From the NCBI RefSeq assembly GCF_040802235.1, contig NC_133157.1:90196001-90260000 (forward strand): DNA of 64,000 nt. Reading direction: 5' to 3'. The notes beneath the pieces were generated by a model that saw nothing but the letters and a program-made list of their open reading frames with translations, made no database searches and was not told the origin of the DNA. The DNA comes from Manis javanica (Eukaryota > Chordata > Mammalia > Pholidota > Manidae). Made by a program: the position numbers and the translations under genes. Of this stretch, positions 22,425 through 34,500 are shown piece after piece (the stretch's first letter is position 1; every line of letters starts with the position of its first letter).

Positions 22425-22937
22425 GCTATCATATTATTTTATTGATTGATTTCGATAATGCACCTAGACCTCTGTGTCCCATCCCAGCACCTACATGGGG
22501 CATCTTGACTCCCCCTAACATGGGATGAAGACATTCATGTCAAAAACTCTCCGTGACTCCTCCCTCCATTACCCTTCAAACTTTGGCCAATTATACTTTT
22601 ACATTTAGTTGACCAAAGCTGGTAACATCTACGTTCTGTTTTACTCAATTTCTATGTTCTGGCCATAGGTTGACACTAAGAGTTGAAAAAAAAATACAGC
22701 CTTGAGATCCTGTTTCTTGTCACTATTGTTCACTGTTTAAGCCAAGTCATCACCAGAATCACACATTTTCCTCTAGGGTTCTGTGTACAGCTGGAAGAAA
22801 ACAGTTTCCACCCAAAATCAATGGCATTCTCTTGTCAGTCTCCATCAACTGCTCTCTATTCAGACCATGACTATCTCTAGAACTTTTCATTTTCCCTGGA
22901 GTTTTTATTGCCTATGTTTTCTTTTCCAAAAGAATAA

Positions 22938-22974
22938 TGTTTTATTTCTTCATTTGCTTATTGCTCAGGTATTT
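22938..22974 (+). repeat. 37-bp direct repeat, copy 1
   Basis: 'tgttttatttcttcatttgc' continuing to 'ttattgctcaggtattt'. Matches 23601-23637 with two transitions. The flanks are unrelated. Confidence 0.85.
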
Positions 22975-23600
22975 ATTTGACACTCATTTTGCCAGGCAGC
23001 ATTCTGAGAATAAATATGCAGATAAAACAGGCCCAAGCCCCTGAGTCCCTGCCCTTCCGTTCATGGTTCCAGTGGCAAAGATTTTGCCAAAACAGGGTCA
23101 GCCCCTGAAACTGGTGGTCTTCTGGGATATGGCAGGGTAAGGGCAACAATTCTGGTATCAAATTCATGTAAAATTGTGCATTTTTCCTCTTTCAGGATAA
23201 GAAACAGCTTTAGTGCCAAAGAACATTTAAAAAGCCAACCTCATGGATATTGCAGATGACATGGATTGTGGCTCCCAGTGCTCTAGAATTATCTTTCAGG
23301 TAATAATGATCTCTTGTAGAAAAAGAATGACAGGGTAGGGTGATCATGAGTGATTTATGTTCTTTCATTTGGCACTTTCCATGTTCTCCACATTTTATTT
23401 AGTAAACATGGCTAACTTTTATAATTAGAGCAAAACTCAATTTAAACAAAAAGGACATTAGATCTGGGTAAAAAGGAGACAGGCTTGGTTTCAAAATTCC
23501 ATATGATGGAGTTTGAATTTATGCTTAACTCAATAAAGTAACACACTCTGCTTTTGCATGATGTCACAGACAGTATGGTACAGAAAGTGAGGAAAAATAG

Positions 23601-23637
23601 TGTTTTATTTCTTCATTTGTTTATTGCTCAGATATTT
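23601..23637 (+). repeat. 37-bp direct repeat, copy 2
   Basis: Second copy, 663 bases downstream of the first and in the same orientation, with differences at two positions. Confidence 0.85.
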
Positions 23638-24308
23638 GCCTGTCCAGGCAAAGTGGCTTGTGTTTGTTCAAGGTTAAACAGTTAAAACCCAACACGGACA
23701 TTGTCTCTTTAAAAGACAGAGTAGTGGAAACGAGGGCCCCTACAGATGCCTCTTCAGAAGCCAGGGTGCAGTGGTGAGTGTGGGCATGGCCTCCCTGTCT
23801 CTTAGGCCCCTGCTGGTCTGGGCAGAGCTGCAGAGTTACACGTGCTCAGATTACTGTCCCTGCCCTTGAAATGTTTACTTGTTTTCCCGAAGTGCCGCAG
23901 GGAGACCAGGAGGCCCCTCTCTTCTTGGCTTTCCAAATTAATGTGTCTTAGGCAGGAGGCTCTGTGTGTCACCACTGGTATTTGAGGTCGCAGACCCCTC
24001 CAACTTGGGAAGTGACAACAGATTACACGGTTCCTCTTTCCTCATGGGTGCGGACAGTGTGCTAGCTTGCAGAGAATGATGCCCGGGGGTGTTACTGCCC
24101 CAAGCTGGGAAGGTCTTGGGGCACCCTGGGAGGAAGAGCCTGCCGACCTGTGGGCCTGAGGCAGGATAGGAGGAATCCAGCTGGGCTGCTCATCTGGGGC
24201 GCTGCAGACTGTGTGTCCCGGTCAGTGCCCCACAGGGATGTGGGCTCGCTCTGCAGCTCCTTCCTAGCTGTCCAAGTGCCTCTGACTAAATGACACATAC
24301 TCCAGGCA

Positions 24309-24402
24309 GCATTCTGTGGAGGCACCACAAAGTGGAGCACAGAGACTAAGCGTCCTGCCCAAAGGCAAGCGTGGTGCAGATCCGGGCTGGGTTCTTAGGT
24401 CC
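24309..24402 (+). repeat. MIR SINE fragment
   Basis: Reads 'gtggagcacagagactaagc', 'gtcctgcccaaaggcaagcg', then 'gcagatccgggctgggttc', following the MIR core order (gaggcacagagaggttaag, cttgcccaaggtcac, gagccgggattcgaac). Confidence 0.7.
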
Positions 24403-25157
24403 CACTGCAGAGGCCGCCCCTGCCCATCCTCCATGTCCCGAGCTTCAGGGGAAAACTGGGCGGCAGCAGGCCTGGGGGACCATGAAAAGATGAGGGGCTG
24501 CAGGGCAGATTTTGTGGACTGATTGGAAACTTTGCTACTTAATTTTTCTTAAAAGCTGTTGCAAAACCTCAGTTGTAATGTTTTGTACATATTTTTTTCC
24601 TATTCCATGGAGAAACAGCACCGGGCAAATGTCACTTATGAGTCCAAGTCTGGCCTTTTCAGCAGTAAGTCATGCTACCTTCAGGCAAACTGCACAGGAT
24701 TGCTGAGCTCCCTCTGCAAACCCGGGAGAGTTGGGGGGCACCTTTCCAAAGCAGCAGTGGTTTATAGTATGAAACTGTGGGTACCTGCATGGAGAGACAA
24801 AGAGCCTCCTAGAGACAGAGAGCATGGTGACCACACCTGGGACTACGGTGGGAGCTCCCCCTTCTATAGCAACAGGCCCATCATGCCAGGCACACTGTGG
24901 GTACTCCACTGATACTTTTTGTATGAATGTCCATCAGGATTCTTCAAGATATTAATAGGAGTTTAGTGGACAAAGTTGTCTGGAAGCCCAGTTAGCTTGG
25001 GGAACACTGGAGTGCCTTCCTCCCAATGTCTGGAATGTGCTGGTGGATGTCACAAAGCCCACCTGGAAGATGCCTGTGCCCTCTTCCTCCGTGTCCCTGA
25101 CCACACGCTGTTTGGAAGAGAGGACAGATTTATAGTCATGAAAACAGGTGGTGTTCT
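24403..25157. other. unique sequence, no gene recognised
   Basis: Nothing recognised. Overlapping short frames without domains. Confidence 0.4.
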
Positions 25158-25340
25158 AGGGTCAGAAAGCCTGCGCTTGCCCCTGCCCCCTGGTGGGTAA
25201 TAGTGGTAAGTCAGCCCCTTGAGTCTGAGTCATTTACCCATCTGAGTAAGGGGGTAAGTGGGACAATGGTATGTAATTTTCACTCAGCATGTGGGAGGTT
25301 GCATAGAACAAAAGCAGGTGTTTAATAAACAATAACTCTG
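25158..25340 (-). repeat. MIR SINE, antisense
   Basis: The plus strand shows the antisense MIR order: 'gggtcagaaagcctgcgctt', 'ggtgggtaatagtggtaagt', 'gagtcatttacccatctgag', 'gtgggacaatggtatgtaat' and 'gcaggtgtttaataaac'. Confidence 0.75.
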
Positions 25341-25987
25341 AAATTACAACAGCAAAACTGGGTCCCAGAGAGCCCCACAGGCCCATAGTCACCCCGCTGA
25401 GACCCCGGGGCACTTGTTCCCCAGCATTCCTGGTACTGTGGGATGTGGGCCAATAACAGTGGTTACACATGGACGCACTTTTCTCACAAGCACAACAAAT
25501 CCGGTAAAAATGGCCAGGTGTTTCCATTTCACTGAAGAATGAAGCTAATGGATGCAATCTGGGCTCAAATCTAAGTCTTACAGATTACTGAACATGAACA
25601 GCCAAAGAAGACTTTCTGCTCAGAATTGCAGCATTCCAGGGCAGCCCAAACCACTGTTTGGTCACTCCTGGTCTCCTTCAGGCCTGAAGTGTTCCACAAA
25701 TACATGCGTGGTTTATAGGGGGAGGGGCCTTGTTGAGATGGCCCAGGATTTGTTCTGTGTAAGCTCTGTAGACAGGGTCCACAGGGCTGCCTCACAGCCT
25801 GGTGCATTGCTCTCCCAAGGGACAGAGATCTCTGTTCCCAGGGGTGTATCCATCCAGTCTGGCAGCCCTCACTTGTGGCAGACACACCTGGAAGTTCGTC
25901 CTTCCAACAGAAGGCTCTGCTTACAGGCAGCTGGTGGAGTTCAGTTCTGAAGCTAGAGAAGAACAAAATGCTTCAATGACCCCATGG
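25341..25987. other. unique sequence, no gene recognised
   Basis: No element or exon. The two 131-132-codon frames on opposite strands at about 25552-25966 mirror each other and have no domain. Confidence 0.4.
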
Positions 25988-26154
25988 CTCTATCCATCCA
26001 GCTCCTATCCACCCATTCATGCATCTACACCCATTTACTCATTCATCTATCCATCCACCCACCCACCATCCATCTATCCATCTATAATCTATCAATCCAT
26101 CCACCTGTCCATCCACCATCCATCCACCCATCCATCTCAATTCCATCTACCTAT
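25988..26154 (+). repeat. CATC tetranucleotide array, second copy
   Basis: Interrupted CATC, CACC and TATC units, more degenerate than the array at 9578-9742 but of the same unit and strand. Confidence 0.95.
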
Positions 26155-26360
26155 TTAATAAATAGGAACTCTTTTCATGTGCAAGCAGTAGTCTAGGCAC
26201 AGGGAATTCAGCAGCAAACAAGTCAGATATGAGACTGACCCTTGTATCGCATTCCAGAGCAAGAGATCAACATTAAGTAATTGCACAATTATTTGGCCAG
26301 GCTGATACATTCTCAGGAGAGTTGCAGAGTGCTCTGGGACTGTGCGGTGGGAGATGCCTC
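26155..26360 (+). repeat. ancient interspersed repeat (MIR/L2-age)
   Basis: Starts 'aataaataggaactcttttc', then 'tagtctaggcacagggaatt', 'cagcagcaaacaagtcagat' and 'agagtgctctgggactgtgc'. The order is that of the same mammal-wide repeat class seen at 18697-18965. It abuts the CATC array, which may have arisen from its ATTCATTC-type end. Confidence 0.5.
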
Positions 26361-28824
26361 CTAACTGGGGGGCCAGAGAGGGCTCGCATAACACAGAGAC
26401 GTGTGGTGGGGCAGCCTCCACGCTTGGGTTGCAGTCCCTGAACCCACTCTGCCTGCTTGGTTTTTGAAAGATTGGTTTGGTTTTCCCTGCTCCAGCTGAT
26501 TTGACTGGTTAATACTTTTCCCTCCAAAACAGGAAGCCTCCAAAACAAGGCTCTCTGTTCTCTAGTCAAAGCCATTGACATGTTTCTAGTAACAGTTCCT
26601 CCAAGCAATACAAATAAAGGATTGAATCTCGTAAGAGCAGAGCCCTCATATCGCAGTGACGGGAGGAGAACCACAGGGATTCCTGCACATCACTGTCCCA
26701 GGCATTGTACTGATGCCCCCAGGGCTCTGCTGGGGGTCGTCAGATGATGGACACAGACCACTGACCAGGGCACTACGGGAGCTGCCTCTCAAAAGGAACA
26801 AAACCCCACAAGTCTTTCCCACTCACCCTGCCACTGACACACCCACACAGAGCAGGCCTCGCTTGCTGGGAGGTATGTCTTCCTGGGGTCTCACCCCTAT
26901 CACACACCCCTGCTTGCTGGGCCTGACCCAGGTAAGCCACAGAGGAAGAGCAGTCTCCCAACTCCTTGCGGTTGGGGAGCAGAGCCATTCCTGCACATGA
27001 ACACCCAAGGCCGTGGTCCTGCAGCCTGTATCTGGGAGGTGGCCTGATGAGGGCCTGGCAGTCAGGGCCATGCCGGGCTTGGCCCTTTCCTCAGGTGATT
27101 GGCGGTACTTAGATGCTGGAGGCAATCACACTGGCCTTGCTTCTGCTCTCAGTGGCTTTGCTGGATATTCAAAAAAGGAACATAACCGTCTGGTTTTATG
27201 GCTCCCTGTCAGCCATGGCACTCAGGATCTCATGCATAGCATAGCAGTTATGCAGCCAGAGGGCAGCTTCTAGTGGGTTTATTCTCTGTGGCATGCATTT
27301 TGTGAGATGGGAGAGAGGTCCTCTGTCTTCTGAAGGAAGCTCCTGAAACAAACACACCAGATCCCTCAACAACTCTGTCTGGAAAGAATGATCCGCTGGG
27401 TCTTATGCGCCTTGGAGCTTCTGCCATCTGGTCGACTCAGGGAGCCGTGCAGGGGAAGGCAAATGTGGTGGGAAGGTGTGCCTGGGCACAGGAAAGGGTG
27501 CTCAGGGCCTCACTGCTGCGGGCAAAGCTGGGGGCAAGCTGTGCCCCCAGCTGTTTTATTCAGCTTAACAAGAAATGGTTTTCATCCAGGCATCGCAGTA
27601 AGACACTGGTATGCATGAAGCCATTTACAGGGCACTGTTACCCTCTGCCAGGTAGAAATTTGCCCGCTGTCTTGTAGACACCACATGGGCAAAGAGAAGA
27701 AGGTGTCCTTGACAACCAGAGCCGGAAGGCGTCTTTGACACCCGTCCCGGAGTTTGGGGGGAGGAAGCTGGAGGCCACGAGGTCAGATGGCTTTCCCACT
27801 GGGAGTGGGTCCAACTTCTCATGTCAAGTCCCCCTTCCACCCCTGGGACAATAAGGCTGACCCTGCAGCTCAGCCCTGGGCTTCTTGGAAGCCACAGAGT
27901 CAGGGACAGTGGTCCATGGTTTGCTAGCCAGGAGCTGGAACAGGGCCTCTGCTTTCCTGTACCTGGCAGGAGAGCGCACGTGACAGGCTGGCATCACCCG
28001 ATGTCTTCCGTGGGCCCACCTACAGGACACAGGCTGGAGGTGCTTGCTCTGCAGTGGGGTACCAGGGTACAGAGTGGCTCCCCGGCAACCGTCAGGATGG
28101 GCACGTCTCCCACAGCCACTCTGGAGCCTGGCACCCACGCACATGCTGGGAAATGCGGAGTGCTCGGCAGTGCTCCCCAGGCACTGGCAGGGGGGTCCTC
28201 TGGAGCCTCCTTCCCCCTGCCTCCTCCTGACCCTAGCGTGCACAGGTCTCTTGCACATGCTCACTGACCTCCTCTGCCTCTCTTCCTGTGCTTCACGAAC
28301 TCTAAGATTCTCTATCTTCTCCTGCCTTTCTAGAATCTCTAAGGATTTGCATTAATGGTAGTTTCAGCACTTCCTTCATGAACCTGAAAAACATCTCTGT
28401 GATAAAAAAGCCAGTTATTTCTCTGACTGACACAGGAGACAATGGAAAAAGGAGCTGCTTAAATCCAGCCAGTGTCATTTTCTGTCCAGATACTGTAAAT
28501 TCAAAAAATTTTTTTCCAAGGCATCCTTTTGTTTTGCTGTAACATCCTCTTTGAGTTCTTTCTGGTCAGTCAGATCCCTGGTCACTTCCTGACTTTACAG
28601 GGTCCCCGTTTTCCCATCAGTCCTGGTGGTGAGCCCGGGGGGTTCTGAGAGGGGCTCAGCCCCAAGTGAGGGGTTGTCTTTGCAGAACACAGACCTTCCG
28701 ACTGTACTGAAGGTGCAGACACTGCACACAACCCTCCAGCCAAGCTCTGCAACAGAAGCTTGGACCACCAGGAATGGGGCAGGGCAATCACAACTTTTGA
28801 ATTTCATGTCCAGCAATATTTTCT
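26361..28824. other. unassigned sequence holding duplicate B copy 2
   Basis: Apart from the segment at 26901-26999, no element or exon is recognised. The frames at 27821-28267 (plus) and 27824-28264 (minus) cover the same GC-rich DNA on opposite strands and carry no domain. Confidence 0.4.
26901..26999 (+). repeat. dispersed duplicate B, copy 2
   Basis: Related to 19277-19374 in the same orientation, 7.6 kb away. The spacing of 'cacacccctgcttgctgggc', 'actccttgcggttggggagc' and 'agccattcctgcacat' is conserved. This suggests either a local duplication or two copies of an unrecognised repeat family. Confidence 0.8.
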
Positions 28825-28948
28825 TTCTTCCAGTTTTATTGAGATATGATTGGCGTACAGGGCATGTAAGCCTAGGGTGTGTGGTGTAATGCCTGGACTT
28901 AACATACATCATGAAGTGATGACCACAGTAAGTTTGGCTGGCATGGAT
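28825..28948 (-). mobile_element. L1 3' UTR fragment, antisense
   Basis: The plus strand carries 'ccagttttattgagatatga', 'ttggcgtacagggcatgtaa' and 'catgaagtgatgaccacagt', 'aagtttggctggcatgg', which match the familiar antisense L1M/L1MA 3' UTR. Confidence 0.75.
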
Positions 28949-29304
28949 CAGTGATATTTTAATAAAAAAACTGCTACTTATTATCATTTCAGTTCCTTAG
29001 TTTAACACCCCAAAATGTAGGAAGGACATAATCTCTACATGATTAGTAGAGGTTATGTACGTGACAGACTATCTTTAAATAGATGAATCTGTCTATGAAA
29101 AAGGAATACATTGTCCATATTTTCCTAGTTTTATTGTGGACTTGTACAGACTCATTTCTGTGCACCCTTGGTCCTGTGACCACCCCCACAGAGAAGGGTG
29201 TCAGGTGGGTTTCAACTTCAGAGCTAATGGTGGTTGTGGCCAGTGCCCAACTAGAACACTGTGTTGTGAGGGATCCTGAAGTGGGGTCTCAGTTCCATCA
29301 CTAG
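28949..29304. other. unique sequence
   Basis: No gene or named repeat recognised. AT-rich. Confidence 0.4.
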
Positions 29305-29690
29305 TAATCTTTGACCTGGGCATTATGGTGATTTTTGAAACTTGTCCACAAATCCTCTGCATTCTTCTTTGCAAAGGTGGAGTCCCCTCCAGTGGGTGCC
29401 TGCCTTTGTGACTTGCTTCTGATAAGTTGAATGTGACTTGAACACTCACATGAGGAGCCCAGGCATTGTCTCATGAGGAAGCCACATGTAGGTGTTCTGA
29501 CCAGTGGCCCCCATGAGGTCGCTGTCGAGGTCCCTGCCAACAGCGACATCCCCCCACAGACACCAGAGCCTGCAGATGATCCCAGAAGCCCCACCAAAAA
29601 CACGTGAAGTGCAGATCTGTGAGGGAGGGAAACTCATTGTTTCAAGTCACTAGTCTTTGGGGTGGTTTGCTATGCAGAGTAAAACAGGAT
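29305..29690 (+). mobile_element. MaLR/MLT-like LTR
   Basis: Ordered matches to an LTR I know by sight but cannot name exactly: 'atctttgacctgggcattat', 'aaacttgtccacaaatcctc', 'tgcattcttctttgcaaagg', 'tttgtgacttgcttctgata', 'aggtccctgccaacagcgac', then the 3' end 'attgtttcaagtcactagtc' and 'ggggtggtttgctatgcaga'. Confidence 0.65.
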
Positions 29691-31430
29691 GGAAGGGTGG
29701 CAGAAAGTGCTTACCATTCCTATCCAAGAACATCTGAAATAAAAAGCAGTCTTATTAATTGTTTCCCACTAACCCGCTCTTGTTTTCATTTGCAAATTTA
29801 AAAGCTAAATGTACCTTATAGTCAATGAATAAAGGCCTGTAAAGATTACACTCAGCTTGACCAATGCTCTATGCTGAGTTCAAACTCTGCCAACACCTCT
29901 GGAAATGGTGCTGGTCACCATGGCAGTCTCTATGTGCACCCCTGGAGACAGAGCAAGGCCAGTGAGCACAGACCTCAGCCCCAGCTGCTCACCAAAGCCC
30001 TCCAGGCAAGAGCTAGTCCACAGCCACCACATTCCGCTTCCTGGAGGTTTGCACCAGAACGCAGCTGGAAGTAAGACTGGTCTGAGGATTTCAGGATTCA
30101 GGAGGCAGGAGTCCTACTGGGCTGACCTCAGATGTAGTTAAGGCCCTCACCTGCAGCTTAGCCATGTGCCAGGCCTTCCCTCTGCCCAGAGGCCATACTG
30201 GCTGGTGAGAGGTGCACTGTGATGCCTGTGGCACCTCTGTCCCACATGTGCACAAACCAGGACCTGTGTTAGGTGCTGCATATGTAAAGGTGACTGAGGC
30301 AGAGGCCCTGCCTTCAAGTCTCAGCAAGTGCACAGCCAGACAGGAAGGCCCCAGTGGCAGTGCAGTGTGGGGTGCTTGGAGAGTGGCTCGGTCAGCATTC
30401 TGCAGAGCATGTCCTCTGAGCACTGGGGAGGGGGGCTCGGGCCAGGGGCCATGGAGCTGTAGGGGTCTGTGGCTGCGGAGCAGGGGGTGTCCTGCCTTCT
30501 CCTGCAGGGGGTGGCCCCCGGCCCTGTCCCAGTACTTCCTAGAAAGAAGAGGGCTGACAGGCTGCAAAAGGGAGACACCACACCTACAAAGCTCTGGTTA
30601 CAGGTGGACATTGATGCTCTTAATACAGGTTTCAAACCTCCCACCCTGCCCTGTTGCCCCTGGGTGTCCACCTTGGCCTGAATCCCTGGCCCAGCAAGGC
30701 ACCATTTGCCCAGGCTGCAGCCTGGAGGATGGTCATGAGGAATGCTCTTGATGTCCACTGCACAAGGCAGTATGGGGCCAAGGAGCGCTGAACTCCATGT
30801 GCCCCAGCATCCTGGTGCCTCGTCCTCCCATCCCAGGTTTGCTGATGGTGTCAGGGTCTGTGACCCACCAGCCCACCTCTTCCTTCCTCCTGACACCCAA
30901 TTCCACTGCCTGTTGGGGTCTGAGCAGTGCCCTCCTGGGCTCCAGTGTAGGTAGGGCGCCCTGTGCCTTATATACACCCCAACCAAAATGAGGATTCTGA
31001 GCAGGTGCCACATTATCCTTGCACTGCTACAGCCTCAACAATGGCCCACGGGCACCCCCACCCCCACCGGTCCCTCCCATGGGTCTGCTTTAGAGGAGGG
31101 GCACCTGGGTCCTGGTTACTGTGATTCGTGCCCCCGATGCCCATGCACATGGCCAGCAGGCCCCCGGCAGACATCCCCGAGAACTGAGTGTGCGTGCTGC
31201 AGCTCTGACAGCTGTGCATCAGACCCCAGAGAATCTGAGCAGGTAACCAGGACTGTGGTCCTGCCCATGAGGCTGCCTTCAGAGCTCTGGACAGGGAGGA
31301 AAGTGGGTCTCGGCTCTGGCCACGCAGCTCCTCAGCAGGGTGGCTTGAAGCTGGGGCTCCATCTGGAGGGAGACGCTGGGCTGTCACCTCCTCACGCCAT
31401 GGCCTCTGGGCTCCGAGTGGGAGTGGAGAC
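29691..31430. other. mostly unique sequence, no gene recognised
   Basis: The patch at about 30250-30345 ('ggacctgtgttaggtgctgc', 'gtgactgaggcagaggccct') resembles the ancient repeat class at 18697-18965. The remainder is unassigned. Long frames on opposite strands at 30212-31013 overlap and are GC-driven. Confidence 0.4.
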
Positions 31431-31545
31431 AGCAGGAGAGAGAGGGGAGAGACAGAGAGATGGAGGGAGGGAGGGAGGAGGAACAGAGACAGAGGGAGAG
31501 ACAAAAATAGGGAGAGAGAGAGAGGCAGAGAGGGACAGAGAGCAG
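31431..31545 (+). repeat. purine-rich GA/GGA tract
   Basis: About 115 bases nearly all A and G on the plus strand, made of GAGA, GGGA and GACAGAG units. Such mirror-like purine tracts can form triplex DNA. The charged, Glu/Arg/Gly-rich translation is an artefact. Confidence 0.9.
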
Positions 31546-34500
31546 CTGCAGACTTAGGAGGTCACCAGAGTCACTTCCTCTGCATTTGGCCCCATGCCCA
31601 CTGGGATCTGTCCAGAGCCAGGGAAAATAAGGGGGTTCACAGGAAGACAGACTCCACCTCTTCTCTGAGCATCACCGTGTAACGCACCTGACATAAGGCG
31701 AGCCCCAGGCCCCCAGTCAGTGCGCGTTCCTGGTGTGGCACTCCCATTCCACAGCTCCGGCCCCACCTGGGCTAGGAGCACCACCTTCTGGAAGGCCAGC
31801 GGGTGGGCTGGAAGTCCCACCATGGCTATTTCCAAGAGAGGCAACCCACCTCCCACTCCCCAGGTTTCAGGGCCTCAGGAAGCACGCCTGTAAGAGTTGT
31901 TTCATACCCCGTCTGTCTTTCCCACGGAGCGCCCAGGTGGCCCAGTGGTTCCTGTTGTGCCCCCATGCCCACCCTCAGGTGCCCAGCCTGTGCTGTCTGT
32001 CCTTACAAAGAGAAGCCACTGTACTCCCTTCGGGTCACAAGCTTCTGTGGCTTTTTCCGCCCATCCCGAACAGCAGCGCATTCCTGAAGTATGCTGTGCT
32101 CTGGACTTCCTGTGCTTGAACCCCAGGTCTCTCTCCTGGAGAACCACTGTTGGATGTTTGTTTTCACTAAGACACACAGGGCAGAGACTCACCGGGCAGT
32201 TAACAGTGGGCTTCCAGAAGCTGCCCTGGGGAACATTCATCATGGGGGTGCAGCTACCTGGGCTAGTGGGGTGAGGCATGAGCCTCCCAGGTTTGCTGCG
32301 GCCAGTCCCTGAGCTCCTCCTTGCAGACCGGAGCCACCAGCCAGAAACAGAAAGGAGGAGGTCACTTTGCCCATGTCATTCACAGATTCAGCAATCCATC
32401 ACTCCCCTTTTAGGGATCCCCTGCTGGGAAATGCATTTGTTGCTCTGCTTTTATGTCTAATTATCTCTGCATGTGCCAAAATTTACGTGAAAATAATGTT
32501 TTTCAGAAATAAAACTCCAGCTTGCTCTAAAGCCATCCCACCACATTCTAAGTAAAGCCTTTCAAATTGAAGAGCAGCATTAGATGCAGAGGCGGTTCAG
32601 CTGGGTAGATGGGCATTTCTGAGCCCAACACACTGGTGCTGAAGCAGCCCACAGCTCCAGCTAGCCACGCAAAGCCCCAAACAGAAGTGCTGTGAAGCAG
32701 CTCACAGAACTGCTTGATGCTGAAACTCGTGTGCCCATTGTCTGTGAAACTGCTATTCTTTAAAAGAGAAACTGTGACTTTCCTGCGAGCTCATCAGAGT
32801 CCCCACGACCCAGCATCCTGCTCCGCATTTATTCTTCTAGAGAGAGGCCTCAGTGCCCATGGGCATGACGGCAGAGGAGCTGACCCAAGCTGGGAGGAAA
32901 CAGGTTTACCAGGGGGCTCTCTATATTCCTGCCCTGCCCCCACAGCATGCTGTAACTTCAGGGTAAGGGAGCTCTGTGCAAAAGGGACTGCTTCCAAGGA
33001 GAGGGGCCGCATTTGGAGGGCCTTGTTCTAGGACCACAGTCTCCTGGGGACCCCTCCCACCCTCTTTCAGTGGTGCAGGTAGAGAAGCACCTGCCGTAGG
33101 GCATGGAGCCCCCAGGATGCTATGCAGGGCGAGTGAGCAGAAAGAAGACTCAGCTGCTGTTGCATCTGGATTACAAGCCAGCCAGCCAGTGTAAACCCAG
33201 CTACTCAACACACAGCCCTGGCTGAAGCTGGCTCCCTGGGGAGCTGCCTGGGGTCTGTAAGTAAGAGCAGCCCACTCGAGTTCCCAGCACCCACGCCTTC
33301 AGGCTTAGAGTGCTGGTAAAAGGTCTTCAAAAGTCCCTCCAGATCCTGAAACATAAACACTGCATAATAAAAATGTTTTGTAAGAAAAGATGGTTTCCAT
33401 AACTCTCCCAGCTGTCTGAGTTAATGGCCTGCTTCTCTGAGAACTGGACAGACTGGCCATAAGAAGAGACACAGATGGCCAGTGTGACCCGGGGACGCAG
33501 CACCGGGCCCATGCCACAGCTGTTCCTGATTCCCTTTCCTTCTTCAGTAAACACTCTGTGAGCTGCTGGTTGGGGAGCAGAGCTGGGCGGCTGGGACTCC
33601 TTTGATGTGCAGGGAGAATGACCTGGACCAGCTTTCGGGGAAGGCAGAAATCAGGCCAGGAACTTGCTGATCCTCTGGAGCACCAGGACTTAGAGCTCCT
33701 CCTCCAGAAGGCACTATGTGGGCTGCAGACAAGAGTCTGGGATTTGTGTGGGAAGGCCCTGCACACTGCCTCCAGCGTATCTCATCCTCGGCCAAATAAT
33801 GTTTGTCTAAAAGAGTAGGTGGTGTATCTGGGACCAGTAGTCACAGAGACATTTCCGTTCTGGTTCTGTAATTACAGCAGAGCTTCCCTGCAAACCCTGT
33901 TGAAATATTCCCACGCAGGGACTGAAATTTAACCATGCAAAAGGCATCTCAGAAGTGCCTTGGAACAGAACTTGTGGCAGAGGTGACATGGATGTGTCCC
34001 TGCACGGGCCTGTCTGCTAGGAGCACATGTCAGAAGGCAGAAATGGAGCGATGGTGGACCAGCCCAGCCTCTGGGCAAGCACTGAGCCCAACCCCAGTTT
34101 ATAATCCACACTGGGGAAGTGGCTCTGCTCTGCAGATCTGGTGTGTGGGTCACCATTTCATCTCAAGGTGGTTGGCAGCAGCAGGGTGGGCCTGGGCCTC
34201 CCGTTAAAGACCCAGGTGTCTGTATGCTGGGCTGGGACTGTGGACGTGGGGGGACATTGCCCTACTGCAGCTGCCCTAGTACAGCTGTAAGGAGGCTGGC
34301 ACATGCAGACACAGAGCACCTCATAAACATGCCCCACGCAGAGGGACAAGTCCTGTGCAGAGCGGGCCCCTTCCTGTAGCCCACCCCTGTGTCTGGCCCT
34401 GGGGGTCAGGTACATCAGTATAAACATGCAGAAAATGGAACATAGGCTCCCCGTCTGTTTGCCTTGCTGCTGTATCACCGTCTCAGAGCATTTCCTTTCC

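Larger units (their letters stand above)
22416..24308. other. unassigned sequence with a 37-bp direct repeat
   Basis: No gene recognised. Two 37-base segments (22938-22974 and 23601-23637) match with two differences. The first runs into text at 22965-23060 resembling the ancient 'caggtatttatttgacactc', 'ttgccaggcagcattctgag' repeat class. Confidence 0.4.

Noticed and set aside
25988-26154. CRISPR-like array of short repeats
   Set aside because: Simple tetranucleotide repeats without spacers, in a mammalian repeat landscape.
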